This document shows, piece after piece, positions 18,046-27,334 of a stretch of 64,000 nucleotides of DNA. The stretch is from Salinisphaera japonica YTM-1 (lineage in GTDB: Bacteria > Pseudomonadota > Gammaproteobacteria > Nevskiales > Salinisphaeraceae), in assembly GCF_003788585.1 (NCBI RefSeq), contig NZ_AYKG01000002.1, positions 1 to 64,000 on the forward strand, read 5' to 3'. Position numbers and translations under genes: made by a program. The notes beneath the pieces were generated by a model, which saw only the letters and a list, made by a program, of their open reading frames with translations, did not search any database and was not told the DNA's origin. How positions within the stretch are numbered: position 1 is the first letter of the stretch; each line of letters begins with the position of its first letter.

Positions 18046-18855
18046 ATGTCCGCGACCCAATCCTCGTTTTCCAGTGACCGCCCCCTGCTCGGGCGGGCCC
18101 GCCTGATCCTCAAGGGCATCCATTTTGCCGGCGTGCTGCTGCTGGGCGTGGTGCTGTTGCCAAGCGTTGCCCTGCTGGGGCGCCATGCCAAGCATCTGAT
18201 CAACTGGTGGCTGGGCCGCATGCTGGCCGCACTCGCGGTCGACGTCGAACTGGATGGCCAGGCGCCGGCCGCGCCCATGCTCGTGGTGGCCAATCACTGC
18301 TCGTGGCTGGATATCCTGGTGCTGGGCTGGGCGTTCAACACCGCGTTCGTATCCAAGGCCGAGGTCGGCAAATGGCCGATCGTGGGCTCGTTCGCGCGCG
18401 CCGGTGGCACGTTGTTTCTTTCGCGAGGCGCCGGCAAGACCGGTGAGACCAGCGCGCGGATTCGCGAGGTGCTGGATAACGGGCGCTCGGTGTTGTTCTT
18501 TCCCGAAGGCACGACCACCTGTGATCCCAGCCCCCAGCGGTTTCATGCCCGCCTGTTTGCGGCCGCCATCGACGGCGGCTATTCGGTGCTGCCCGTGGGG
18601 CTTCGCTACTGCGACGACACCACCCCGCCGGGCATGCATCATGCGCTGGCGCCCTGGGTGAACGAGGCACCGCTGGGCCCGCATTTCAAGGATCTTTTCC
18701 GGCTGCGCGGCATCACCGCGCAGCTGCGTATCTGTGCCCCGATCAACCCGCGTGGCTATGATCGGCGCAGCCTGGCCGAGGCAGCTCGCACGGCCGTGGC
18801 GCATCGCCAGGCCGTGGCCACCGCCAAGGCGTTGCGCGAGGGCTCGGTCAGCTAG
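18046..18855 (+). CDS. 1-acyl-sn-glycerol-3-phosphate acyltransferase family protein (PlsC-like)
   Basis: Integral inner-membrane acyltransferase of 269 residues, expected to make phosphatidic acid or acylate a related lysophospholipid. Motif I NHxSxxD is present as NHCSWLD (83-89) and motif III as FPEGTTT (about 152-158). Hydrophobic segments at about 20-45 and in the middle fit membrane association. The gene is convergent with the PhaZ-like gene, and both stop codons share the CTAG at 18852-18855. Ornithine-lipid OlsA-type activity is an alternative. Confidence 0.9.
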   Translation: MSATQSSFSSDRPLLGRARLILKGIHFAGVLLLGVVLLPSVALLGRHAKHLINWWLGRMLAALAVDVELDGQAPAAPMLVVANHCSWLDILVLGWAFNTAFVSKAEVGKWPIVGSFARAGGTLFLSRGAGKTGETSARIREVLDNGRSVLFFPEGTTTCDPSPQRFHARLFAAAIDGGYSVLPVGLRYCDDTTPPGMHHALAPWVNEAPLGPHFKDLFRLRGITAQLRICAPINPRGYDRRSLAEAARTAVAHRQAVATAKALREGSVS

Positions 18856-19814
18856 CCTTCTTGGCCCGCCGGCGGGGCGATCTGCCCATCGGCCGGCAGG
18901 CCACGCAGCGCGTAATAATCAGCGTTATCGGTGCCGTCGTAGCGCCGCTCGTTGATGAAGCGCTGAATCACCGCGGCGCATTCGTTGGCACGCAATAACA
19001 AGAACAGATGCCCGCCGCCACGCACGATATGCACGTGCGATTTGGGAATCAGCCAATACAAAAGACGGCTCTGATACAGCGGGGCGATCGAATCGTCATC
19101 GCCGGCCATGACCAGCGTGGGGCACATCAGATTATGCAGCCGATGGATCGTCATCCAGCCCACGCGCGAGACCAGCTGGTTGATATAGCCATGTAGCTCC
19201 GGCGCGGCCAGATGTTCGCGTGCGACAGCGGTCTTGGGCGGTGTCTGTCGCACGAGTCCGTTATAGAGCCCGGACATGCCGTCCGGCGTGGCCTCGTCGG
19301 CATGGAAACGCCGTATTGCGTTAAAGCGCCGCAGGCTGTTTGTGTTCAGCGCGTTGATGCCCACACCGACGGTACTGGCCGCCAGCACCAACCGATTGAC
19401 TGGATGGCTGTCATCCAGGGCAAACGACTGGGCAAGTGCGGCCCCCCACCCCAGGCCAACGACGTTGACCGCGCTGTCATATCCCAGGCGCGCGAGAAAC
19501 GTCTTCAACAGTCGGGCGTGCCAGCCCATGCCGCGTGGCAGCCGTAGCGCGGGCGACGCCCCCGCGCCCGGCATTTCGGGAATGATGACCTCGATATCGT
19601 CCAGGGCATCGACCAGCGGCAGCAGCATGTCCAGATGCGTACCCAGCGTGCCGAGCAGCACCATCGGCCGCCCGGCCCCACGACGCAGGCCATAGCGCAG
19701 CCGGACACCGTCGACATCCAGCCAGTCGATCTGCATGCGGGTACGCCGACGCAGCGCGCTCTGGGCCGGCGGCAGCGCGCGACGAGCGCCGCGCGGGGTG
19801 GCTTGTGCCATCAT
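18852..19814 (-). CDS. PhaZ-like alpha/beta hydrolase lacking the nucleophile Ser (copy 1)
   Basis: 320 residues, closely resembling intracellular mcl-PHA depolymerase PhaZ along its length, including GWMTIHRLHN, CPTLVMAGDDDSI and the C-terminal GGGHLFLLLR with the catalytic His. The nucleophile elbow reads GLGWGA: the Ser of the usual G-V-S-W-G is Gly122 (codon GGG at 19449-19451). The Asp and His are kept. The start overlaps the upstream gene (ATGATG across its stop), so the two are coupled with phaC in one operon. It may be an inactive regulator or binding partner of the synthase, or use other chemistry; hydrolase activity as such is doubtful. Confidence 0.88.
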   Translation of the reverse strand: MMAQATPRGARRALPPAQSALRRRTRMQIDWLDVDGVRLRYGLRRGAGRPMVLLGTLGTHLDMLLPLVDALDDIEVIIPEMPGAGASPALRLPRGMGWHARLLKTFLARLGYDSAVNVVGLGWGAALAQSFALDDSHPVNRLVLAASTVGVGINALNTNSLRRFNAIRRFHADEATPDGMSGLYNGLVRQTPPKTAVAREHLAAPELHGYINQLVSRVGWMTIHRLHNLMCPTLVMAGDDDSIAPLYQSRLLYWLIPKSHVHIVRGGGHLFLLLRANECAAVIQRFINERRYDGTDNADYYALRGLPADGQIAPPAGQEG

Positions 19815-20662
19815 CGTTCCTCGAAAAGCGCTAGAAATGCCTCGATCCGGCGCAGGGCTTCGCTGCGCCGCTCGATCAACAGCCAGTGCCCGGCCCCGTG
19901 CAGCACGGACAGCTCAGCATGTGGCATAAGCAGTTGTAGCAGCCGCGCGTTGGCCAGCGGCACGATTCGATCATCGTCGCCGGCCAGGATCAGCGCCGGG
20001 CTTTTGATGCGGTGAGCAAACAACAGGCTGGAAAAGCCGGCCACGGCATAGAGCTGGCCGGCCAGCGCGGCCGGGCTCGGCGCGCGAGCACCCGCCAGAA
20101 CCGAAGCCACGTCGCGACAATCGCGCTCGGAGCGCCCGCCAAAAATCTCGCGTGCTTCGCGGGCATCCACCGCCAGGCCCGCCAGCCCGTCGATACGGGC
20201 CAGGCGCTTCAACGCGCGCCAGCGCCCGGGCAGCATCGTCTGGCCACAGGATGTTGCCACCAGAACGAGCGCGTGTACGCGCCCCGCATGGCTGCGGGCC
20301 AGCTGCTGGGCCAGCAGGCCGCCCCAGCCCATGCCGAGCACGTTGACTCGGGCCAGCCCCAACGCATCAAGCAGCCCGGCAACCAGGCCCGCACGCGCGG
20401 CCATGCGTTGACGCGCCGCGGCGAACGAGACCCCCTGGCTGCCGTGCATGCCCGGCCAGTCGAATATCACCGTGGGGCAAGACAAGGCCTGACAGAACGA
20501 GGCCAGCAACGCGCGATCGGCGCCGTAATCGCTCAATAACAGGAGCGTGGTGCCGTGGCCGGGGGTCCGCGTTATGCCCAGGCGCTGGCCGGCCACGTCG
20601 ATCTCGACGTCGGTCCCCGGCTCGTCCGCCGCCCCGCGGCTCGTTTCAGCGCTGTCGGACAT
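19811..20662 (-). CDS. PhaZ-like alpha/beta hydrolase lacking the nucleophile Ser (copy 2)
   Basis: 283 residues from ATG 20662, which has GGGGCG close upstream and overlaps the phaC stop by 17 bp. The fold matches its neighbour: VNVLGMGWGGLLAQQ, LILAGDDDRIVPL and GAGHWLLIE. Here too the elbow Ser is replaced by Gly (Gly112, codon GGC at 20327-20329, one base from AGC), while the Asp and His remain. Sequence between the two copies has diverged well beyond a recent duplication, so the shared Ser loss is probably old or selected. Likely role is in PHA granule metabolism, activity unknown. Confidence 0.85.
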   Translation of the reverse strand: MSDSAETSRGAADEPGTDVEIDVAGQRLGITRTPGHGTTLLLLSDYGADRALLASFCQALSCPTVIFDWPGMHGSQGVSFAAARQRMAARAGLVAGLLDALGLARVNVLGMGWGGLLAQQLARSHAGRVHALVLVATSCGQTMLPGRWRALKRLARIDGLAGLAVDAREAREIFGGRSERDCRDVASVLAGARAPSPAALAGQLYAVAGFSSLLFAHRIKSPALILAGDDDRIVPLANARLLQLLMPHAELSVLHGAGHWLLIERRSEALRRIEAFLALFEER

Positions 20663-22376
20663 AACGCCCCGGTGCGGTATCGAGCGGGGCACAGCCTAGG
20701 GCCGTATCACCGTAGTGATCGGGTGCGGTGCGCGGGGCAGCGCCGTGTGCCTGGCACCAGGCCAGCCATTCGTGCCACCACGACTCGTGATAGACCGGCG
20801 CCCCGGCCTGCCAATCGTCGGCCGTCTCACCCTGGCCACAGACATCGCTGGCATAAACCGTATCCTCGCCCGGCGGGCAGACCAGTGATTGCACATGCCC
20901 GGCCCCGACCAGCACGAACCGACACGGCGCACTCAGACGTGCAGCACTGTCATGACAGGCACGCCACGGGGTGATGTGATCCTTTTCGCCGGCCATGACG
21001 AACACATCACAGTCGACCGCTGCCAGGTCGATCGCGATACCGTCGATCATGATCCCACCGGGCCGGGCCAGGGCATCATCGCCGTAGATACGCAGCAGAT
21101 CGGCATGCAGGCGTGCCGGCAGCCGGGTGGTATCGGCGTTCCAGTACAGGATATCGCTGGCCGGCGGGCGCTGGCCGAGTACATAGTTGTTGGTCACGAA
21201 TCGCCAGACGCAATCTTCCGGGCGCAACCAGGCAAAGGCCCGTGCCATGTCGGCCCCGTCGAGTACGCCGGTCGTCGAGGAGCGCGCCAGGGCGTGTCGC
21301 ACGACGCGTTCGTCATGCGCCCGGCCGGCGTCGTCGGTGGCCACGCTCTTGCCCAGCAATGTCACAAACAAGGACAGACAGGCCACATCGGCCGGTGCGG
21401 AGACTGCCTCGGTATCGCCCACTGGCCCGCGGGCGCGGCGATAGGCCAGCGCCACGGCCGCGGTGAGCCCGCCGGCACAGGCGCCCACGAGCTTTACCGC
21501 AGCCCCATCGTTAAGTGCGGCGACATGCTCGATCGCCTGATCCACGGCCTTGACGTAATCCGCCAGACCCCAGTGTTTCTGGGCGGCCGTGGGATTACGC
21601 CAGGACAGCATGAACACCGCCTGCCCGGCGGCCAGCGCGTGGCGCACGAAGCTGTTATCGGGCGATAGATCAAAGACATAGAACTTGTTGATCTGGGGCG
21701 GCACGATAAGAATCGGCGCCCCGTCCTGCTGCGGCGTGGCCGGGGCATACTGAATCAGCTCGACCAGCGCGTCGCGATAGATGACCGCACCCGGCGTGGC
21801 TGCGATGTTCTTGCCGATCGTGAACGCGGACGTATCGACCTGGCGCGGCAGGCCCTGATGGCTCGCCATGTCATCGATGAACTGCACGAGCCCCGTGAGC
21901 ATCGACGCACCCTTGCTGGCTCGAACCCGTGCATAAAAACCAGGATGCAGGAAGAACAGATTGCTCGGTGCCCCGGCAGCCACCGCATGACGCACGACAA
22001 AGCGCAGGCGATCGCGCGTGGTGTCATCGACCGTGAGCGCCTCGACCAGATCGGTCAGCGCCTGCGACCAGGCCAGATAAGTCTGCAGGCTGCGCCGGAA
22101 CACGGGATGCGCTTGCCAGGACGTATCCGTGAACCGCCGGTCGCCGGCCCGCGGGGCAAGCGGCGCGCGCCCGACGCTGATAAGCGCCAGACGCGCGATG
22201 AGTGCCAGCTCGATGCGTGCCACGGTCAAGGGCTGGCGCGCGCTGGCCGCCACGAGTTCGGACATCGAGCGCGACAGCGAGGGCCATTCGGCCCGACGGC
22301 TGGGATCCATGACCTCCGGCTCGGCCGATGGCAGTGCGGGGCTTCTAACGGCTGACCGGGGCCTGGAAATCGGCAT
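20646..22376 (-). CDS. phaC: Class II-type polyhydroxyalkanoate synthase
   Basis: Polymerises (R)-3-hydroxyacyl-CoA into storage polyester at the granule surface. 576 residues from the ATG at 22376. The lipase-like box is GACAGG with catalytic Cys300 (the Ser-to-Cys change typical of PHA synthases), and Asp in VMAGEKDHITPW and His in GAGHVQS complete the triad. LIVPPQINKFYVFDLSP and WRNP are strong synthase blocks. Length and the PhaZ-like partners point to class II (medium-chain) rather than class I, which I infer. Stop overlaps the next gene, so phaC and two hydrolase-like genes form one unit. No phasin or phaD is seen downstream. Confidence 0.92.
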   Translation of the reverse strand: MPISRPRSAVRSPALPSAEPEVMDPSRRAEWPSLSRSMSELVAASARQPLTVARIELALIARLALISVGRAPLAPRAGDRRFTDTSWQAHPVFRRSLQTYLAWSQALTDLVEALTVDDTTRDRLRFVVRHAVAAGAPSNLFFLHPGFYARVRASKGASMLTGLVQFIDDMASHQGLPRQVDTSAFTIGKNIAATPGAVIYRDALVELIQYAPATPQQDGAPILIVPPQINKFYVFDLSPDNSFVRHALAAGQAVFMLSWRNPTAAQKHWGLADYVKAVDQAIEHVAALNDGAAVKLVGACAGGLTAAVALAYRRARGPVGDTEAVSAPADVACLSLFVTLLGKSVATDDAGRAHDERVVRHALARSSTTGVLDGADMARAFAWLRPEDCVWRFVTNNYVLGQRPPASDILYWNADTTRLPARLHADLLRIYGDDALARPGGIMIDGIAIDLAAVDCDVFVMAGEKDHITPWRACHDSAARLSAPCRFVLVGAGHVQSLVCPPGEDTVYASDVCGQGETADDWQAGAPVYHESWWHEWLAWCQAHGAAPRTAPDHYGDTALGCAPLDTAPGRYVRQR

Positions 22377-22477
22377 GAAAAACTCACGGCTCGACGAGAC
22401 AGCACAAACGGCTGGTCGCGGGAAGTACGTCGTCAATCGTTACAATGCCCCGAGCATTAATTCAAGCGAAACCGGCC

Positions 22478-23863
22478 ATGGCATCTTTCGGCGCGATCAA
22501 ACAAGGCTACGAACGTATCGTTTGGGCGCGCGACCCCGAGGATCTGGCGCTTTACAAGCGCGTGCCGCTGCGCGCGGCGCGTGTCGTCATCGCACTCATC
22601 GGCGATTTTCGCGACGGCGATATCACGCTGCGCGCCATGAGTCTGGTCTATACGACCCTCGTCTCGCTGGTCCCGCTTCTGGCCCTGGCGTTCTCCCTGC
22701 TCAAGGCCTTTGGCGCAGACAATGCCCTGCGACCCACGCTGGCGCGTTTCCTGGCGCCGTTGGGTAGCGGCAGCACGGCCATCGTCGACAAGATCGTGGA
22801 TTTCGTATCCAACGTTCAGGTCGGCGTTCTCGGGGCGATCGGCGTGGTGGCCCTGATTTATTCCGTGTTGTCGTTGATACAGAAAGTAGAGGCCGGCTGT
22901 AATTTCATCTGGCGGGTGCGCCAGCCGCGCCCGCTGGGCCGGCGTATCACCGAATATATCAGCGTGCTGGTCGTGGGCCCGTTGGTCATCCTGGCGGCCG
23001 CAAGCCTCACAGCCAGCGTGTCGAAGAATTCGACGGTCGTGTATCTGTCGCAGTTTCAGGGCTTTGGCATGGCGCTGTATGCGGCTGGCCGCGTACTGCC
23101 CTACGTGCTCTACAGCATCGCTTTCACGGCCCTGTTCAAGTTCATTCCCAACACGCGCGTCAATTTTTTACCGGCACTGGGCGGCGGCATATTCGCCGGT
23201 GTGCTGTGGCAGACCGCGAGCACCGGGTTTGCCGTGTTTGCCAGCAACGCCGGCAACGTCAACGCGATCTACTCCAGTTTCGCGATTCTCATACTGCTGC
23301 TGATCTGGCTGTATGTGTCATGGATGATCGTGCTGCTGGGGTGCCGGGTCGCCTTCTGGATTCAGCACCCCGAGCGTTTGATGCCCGGCGACTACCCGCC
23401 ACGGCTGGGCAGCCGCGAAGCCGAGCGTCTGGTGCTTCGTATCGCGGTGGAGATTGCGCGTCGCTTTTGGCTCGGCGAGCCGGCCACCGATGTCGCGCAT
23501 CTGTCACAACAGCTGCATGCTGCGCCTGACCATGTCCATCGCGCGGTCGTGCGGTTGGTCATCGCCGATGTGCTTATCGAAACCGAGCAGGGCTCTGCCA
23601 CCCATGCCCTGATCCCCAAACGCGATATCGGGCGCATCCGGGTGGCCGATATCGTGGCCGTGGTGGCCGACGGCGACGCCACCGCCCGAATAGCCACGCC
23701 CACACACGCGCCGGGCGTGGCGGTCGACGAATTGCTGATACGCGCCGCGTCGGCACGCCAGCGGGTCGTTGCCGACACCACGCTGCGCGATCTTGTTGAA
23801 TCGACGGGACAATTCGAAGAAAAAGTGCCCGACACGAGCCTGTCAACTGCACTAAAGACTTAG
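22478..23863 (+). CDS. YihY/BrkB-family inner membrane protein
   Basis: 461 residues. The N-terminal ~310 form the BrkB/YihY domain with about six membrane helices: GDITLRAMSLVYTTLVSLVPLLALAFSLLKAFG, then ALGGGIFAGVLWQTAS and YSSFAILILLLIWLYVSWMIVLLG. The C-terminal ~140 residues are soluble, start with SREAERLVLRIAVEIARRFW, and look like a winged-helix-type tail seen in the longer members. ATG 22478 gives the family-like start MASFGAIKQGY. The family has no settled biochemical role; older ribonuclease BN naming is not supported. Confidence 0.9.
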   Translation: MASFGAIKQGYERIVWARDPEDLALYKRVPLRAARVVIALIGDFRDGDITLRAMSLVYTTLVSLVPLLALAFSLLKAFGADNALRPTLARFLAPLGSGSTAIVDKIVDFVSNVQVGVLGAIGVVALIYSVLSLIQKVEAGCNFIWRVRQPRPLGRRITEYISVLVVGPLVILAAASLTASVSKNSTVVYLSQFQGFGMALYAAGRVLPYVLYSIAFTALFKFIPNTRVNFLPALGGGIFAGVLWQTASTGFAVFASNAGNVNAIYSSFAILILLLIWLYVSWMIVLLGCRVAFWIQHPERLMPGDYPPRLGSREAERLVLRIAVEIARRFWLGEPATDVAHLSQQLHAAPDHVHRAVVRLVIADVLIETEQGSATHALIPKRDIGRIRVADIVAVVADGDATARIATPTHAPGVAVDELLIRAASARQRVVADTTLRDLVESTGQFEEKVPDTSLSTALKT

Positions 23864-23964
23864 AAACGTCGGCTGGTCGCAGAGCCTGTGGCGGCTGATA
23901 TACTCGAATCGATATGGATTTCTTGGCTCGACGGGCCGGAAGACGTCTTATTCAAGGAGACAGC

Positions 23965-25623
23965 GTGGACAAGGTTTGGCTCAAGCAGTATCCCAAAGGC
24001 GTACCCGAGGAGATCGCTGCGACGAAGGACGAAACGCTGGTCGACCTGATTATGGGCAGCTGTCAGGAGTTCGCCGACAAACCGGCGTTCACCAACATGG
24101 GCGCGACGCTGACCTACCGCGAACTGGATGAACGCTCGGCGCACTTTGCCGCTTATCTGCAGCACGAGCTGGGCTTTGCCAAGGGCGATCGCGTGGCGAT
24201 CATGATGCCCAACCTCCTGCAGTACCCGATCGCCCTGATCGGCATCCTGCGGGCCGGTATGGTGGCCGTGAACGTCAACCCACTCTATACCGCGCGCGAG
24301 CTCGAGCATCAGCTTTCCGACGCGGGGGCGCGCGCGATCGTCATCGTCGAGAACTTCGCCGCCACGCTGGAAAAAGTGGTCGACAAGGTTCCGCTCGAGG
24401 CCGTGATCACCACCCAGATCGGTGATGCGCTGCCCACGGCCAAACGGCTGCTGACCAACTTCGTGGTCAAGCACGTCAAGCGTATGGTGCCGGCATTCAA
24501 ACTGCCAGGGGCGATCGCCTTCAACACGGTGCTGGCCGACGGCGCCAAGCAATCGATGAAGCCGGTCAAGGTCGCCCCTGACGATATCGCGTTCTTGCAG
24601 TACACCGGCGGCACGACCGGTCTGGCCAAGGGCGCGATTCTTCTGCATCGCAACATGGTCGCCAACGTCAGCCAGGCCGAAGCCTGGCTCGATCCGTGGA
24701 CCGAAAAAGGCAATGAGGTGATTCTCACCCCGCTGCCGCTGTATCACGTGTTTGCACTCATGGCGAACTGCCTGATGTTCATGCGCCAGGGCGGCAAGAA
24801 CGTTCTCATCACCAATCCGCGGGATATTCCGGCGCTGGTCAAGGAGTTCGATACCCACAAGCCGACCGCCTTCACCGGCGTGAACACCCTGTTCAACGCG
24901 TTGGTCAACAACGAGGCGTTTGCCAAGCTGGATTTCTCTCGGCTCAAGATCACCCTGGGCGGCGGCGCTGCCGTGCAGAAAGCGGTGGCTGAAAAATGGC
25001 AGAAAGCCACCGGCGTGGCGCTTATTGAAGCCTATGGCCTGACCGAAACCTCGCCGGGCGTGTCGATCAACCCGTTGACGCTTGAGCGTTACAACGGCTC
25101 GATCGGCCTGCCGCTGCCCTCCACCGATATCTCGATTCGCGACGAGGCCGGCAACGAGGTCGAGGCCGGCGAGCCGGGCGAGCTTTGTGTCTCCGGCCCG
25201 CAGGTCATGGCCGGCTACTGGAACAAGCCCGAGGAGAACGAGAGCACCTTTTTCCCCGACGGCTATCTGCGCACGGGTGACGTGGCCCGCTTCGACGAAC
25301 AGGGTTTTCTGTATATCGTCGATCGCAAGAAAGACATGATTCTAGTCTCGGGCTTCAACGTGTATCCCAACGAGGTCGAAGACGTTGTATCGGCCCACCC
25401 GAAAGTCATGGAAGCCGCCTGTATCGGCGTCGACGACGAGCGCTCGGGTGAGGTGGTCAAGATCTTCGTGGTCAAGGCCGATGCATCACTCACGGAAGAC
25501 GAGCTGCTGGCCTACTGCCGCGAAGAGCTGACCGGCTACAAGGTGCCCAAGCACGTGGCCTTCATCGACGAACTGCCCAAGTCCAACGTCGGCAAGATTC
25601 TGCGCAAGGATCTGCGAAGCTAG
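23965..25623 (+). CDS. fadD: Long-chain acyl-CoA synthetase
   Basis: Activates fatty acids to acyl-CoA at the inner membrane, feeding beta-oxidation and, with phaC nearby, PHA monomer supply. The GTG start at 23965 is preferred: AAGGAG lies five bases upstream and the product begins [17 protein letters not shown], as in FadD. AMP-binding signature [33 protein letters not shown] and the C-terminal lysine region [14 protein letters not shown] are all present in 552 residues. An inverted repeat at 25623-25643 follows. Confidence 0.96.
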   Translation: MDKVWLKQYPKGVPEEIAATKDETLVDLIMGSCQEFADKPAFTNMGATLTYRELDERSAHFAAYLQHELGFAKGDRVAIMMPNLLQYPIALIGILRAGMVAVNVNPLYTARELEHQLSDAGARAIVIVENFAATLEKVVDKVPLEAVITTQIGDALPTAKRLLTNFVVKHVKRMVPAFKLPGAIAFNTVLADGAKQSMKPVKVAPDDIAFLQYTGGTTGLAKGAILLHRNMVANVSQAEAWLDPWTEKGNEVILTPLPLYHVFALMANCLMFMRQGGKNVLITNPRDIPALVKEFDTHKPTAFTGVNTLFNALVNNEAFAKLDFSRLKITLGGGAAVQKAVAEKWQKATGVALIEAYGLTETSPGVSINPLTLERYNGSIGLPLPSTDISIRDEAGNEVEAGEPGELCVSGPQVMAGYWNKPEENESTFFPDGYLRTGDVARFDEQGFLYIVDRKKDMILVSGFNVYPNEVEDVVSAHPKVMEAACIGVDDERSGEVVKIFVVKADASLTEDELLAYCREELTGYKVPKHVAFIDELPKSNVGKILRKDLRS

Positions 25624-25643
25624 CTCGCGCATGATGCGCGAGC
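25623..25643. terminator. Perfect inverted repeat between convergent fadD and the AEC carrier gene
   Basis: GCTCGCGCAT, one base, ATGCGCGAGC. It includes the last base of the fadD stop and lies two bases from the end of the convergent carrier gene. No T-run is present on either side, so it may stabilise 3' ends rather than terminate. Confidence 0.5.
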
Positions 25644-25644
25644 A

Positions 25645-26607
25645 TCACCCGCCGGCCGCCGCTCGCGCGGCCGGCAGAATCATCAGGCAGGCCGTCAGGG
25701 TGATGATCGAGCCGACGGTGCTCCAGAGAATCATCTTCGAGGTCAGAGCCAGATCCCGACCATAGAAATCGGCCAGCATATACGGGCCGGTTCCGGTGGG
25801 CAGCGCGGCCAGCAATACGGCGGATGCGGCCCAGACCGGCGACAGGTCGAATATCCCGTAAGCCAGAATGGCCGATAACCCCGGATGCACGACGAGCTTC
25901 ATCGTCAGCAGACCGGCCAGGCCTGTCGTCGGCGCTCCTGCCGTATTGACCTGTGGACGTGCCAGAAACGCACCGATCGATACCAGCGCACAGGGCGTTG
26001 TCGCCGCGCCCAGCAGATCAACGAATTGCGTCACCGGCTGCGCCAGACTGACGCCACTGCCCGCCCATAGCCCGCCGATGACCGGTGCCACCACGATCGG
26101 GTTCTTGGCCAGGGCCATGAACACCGTCAGGAACGGCCGGATAATACCGCGCCCGGCCTGGCGGAACACCTCAATGAGCACGATAGCCAGCGCAAAAACG
26201 ACACACACCACAATCAGTGTCGCAATCAGCGCCGGGGCCAGTGCCGAATCCCCAAGCACGAGCACACATAGCGGGATACCGACGTAACCGACATTGGCAT
26301 AGGCCGCGGCCAGCGCATCGACGGCGGCATCGATGCCGGACTGCCCACGCCATTGCCGCCAGAGCAGCGCAGCTGTGAAAACACCAAGACTGGCCAGCCC
26401 GTTGACCGCGATGAAGCCCGGATGCCAGAGCGCCGAGAAACTGGCCGTCGCCGTCGCGCTGAACAACAGCGCCGGCAAACAGAACCAGACCACGAAGCGG
26501 TTGAGCTCGCCAGCAGCGGTGTCACCGAGCACGCCGCTACGGCGCCCGACAAAACCGGCGAGAATCAGGCCGAAAATCGGCAGCAGAACATTGATGACCG
26601 CGCTCAT
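25645..26607 (-). CDS. Auxin efflux carrier (AEC) family transporter
   Basis: Inner-membrane carrier of 320 residues with about ten hydrophobic helices arranged as two halves. Features of the AEC/BART family include NRFVVWFCLPALLFSA near the N-terminus, AYANVGYVGIPL in the middle and LPTGTGPYMLADFY before the last helices. Bacterial members export or take up small organic acids such as malate or malonate, but this substrate is unknown. The start at 26607 begins MSAVINVLLPIFGLILAGF; longer upstream reading is not family-like. Confidence 0.9.
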   Translation of the reverse strand: MSAVINVLLPIFGLILAGFVGRRSGVLGDTAAGELNRFVVWFCLPALLFSATATASFSALWHPGFIAVNGLASLGVFTAALLWRQWRGQSGIDAAVDALAAAYANVGYVGIPLCVLVLGDSALAPALIATLIVVCVVFALAIVLIEVFRQAGRGIIRPFLTVFMALAKNPIVVAPVIGGLWAGSGVSLAQPVTQFVDLLGAATTPCALVSIGAFLARPQVNTAGAPTTGLAGLLTMKLVVHPGLSAILAYGIFDLSPVWAASAVLLAALPTGTGPYMLADFYGRDLALTSKMILWSTVGSIITLTACLMILPAARAAAGG

Positions 26608-27035
26608 GGCGTCTCGACAAACAATTAGAGCGCACGAAAGGCTATCAGACCGGGCGGCCGGAGCACGACGGGCGACCGGGCGCCGGGCTCCTTTTTCATC
26701 CGCAGATGACGCAGATTGCGCCAATGTGGGCCTGATGGGGCCGCAGGCTGTCGGCTGAATGATCGGTTGAAGGCTTTTCGCTTCCTGCGGGAGAGGAAAA
26801 ACGGGCGTTGCCTGGCCGGGCGTCTTGTTGATTTTCCGGGGCTTCGTTCCCGGTTTTATCTGCAGATAACGCCGGCGCTGGACGGATATCGAAACGACCC
26901 GCTGATTGCCCTGCTTGATGACGCGCAGCAGGCGTATACACCAATCGACACGACAAGACGCCCGAGATGACCGGCGTCGGTCTGGCACGTTTAGTGACTC
27001 ACTGGGCAGGCCGTGACGTAGCGCGGCGACTCATC
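26608..27035. other. 428-bp spacer without a supported gene
   Basis: Lies upstream of the divergently oriented AEC gene and the repeat A3 element. It contains short CGCAGAT-type words (26700-26722; a TCTGCAGATAACGCC stretch near 26862) related to the repeats after metG. A possible 84-residue frame at 26716-26970 has no recognisable domain or ribosome binding site and is not called. The AEC promoter should be near 26610-26660. Confidence 0.5.
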
Positions 27036-27037
27036 TA

Positions 27038-27334
27038 GGGCCTGTTGCCGTTTCATACGAGCGCCGCTTTCGTCGAGAGTCCGCAGTGTGTCCTGCAAGG
27101 CGCGAGTCGCCGCGTCGTGGCGTGCCCCGATCAAGACTCGCCAGCGGCAGGGCGCCCATCTTCAATTTTTTATGGGCGGCCCAACCCTTCGGGACAAGCG
27201 CCCTGAAATTAACGACACGTCGGCAATACAGCGTTCTAGCACGCTAGCGCAGAACGACTGCGCGGCACGTGCTACGCCTCGTCTTGCCGCAAAACAGCGC
27301 TTGGCGCGGACTCGTACGAAACGGCAACAGCCCC
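27038..27334. repeat. Repeat family A, copy A3 (297-bp MITE-like element)
   Basis: Bounded by TA at 27036-27037 and 27335-27336. Left end GGGCCTGTTGCCGTTTCATA, right end with GAAACGGCAACAGCCCC. The interior is nearly the same as copy A5, including an AATTAACGACACGTCGGCAA stretch absent from A2. The right end supplies the first G of the TAG stop of the minus-strand GMC oxidoreductase. Confidence 0.9.

Noticed and set aside
17613-18077. Frame through repeat A2 with a peptide shared with A5
   Set aside because: The shared peptide comes from the repeat itself, the start lies inside rnt, and antisense frames are open as well; not called as a gene.
22478-23863. Ribonuclease BN annotation
   Set aside because: Old database name for YihY/BrkB proteins; the sequence is an integral membrane protein with no nuclease motif.
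26716-26970. 84-residue frame in the spacer before repeat A3
   Set aside because: No ribosome binding site, domain or codon pattern supports it.
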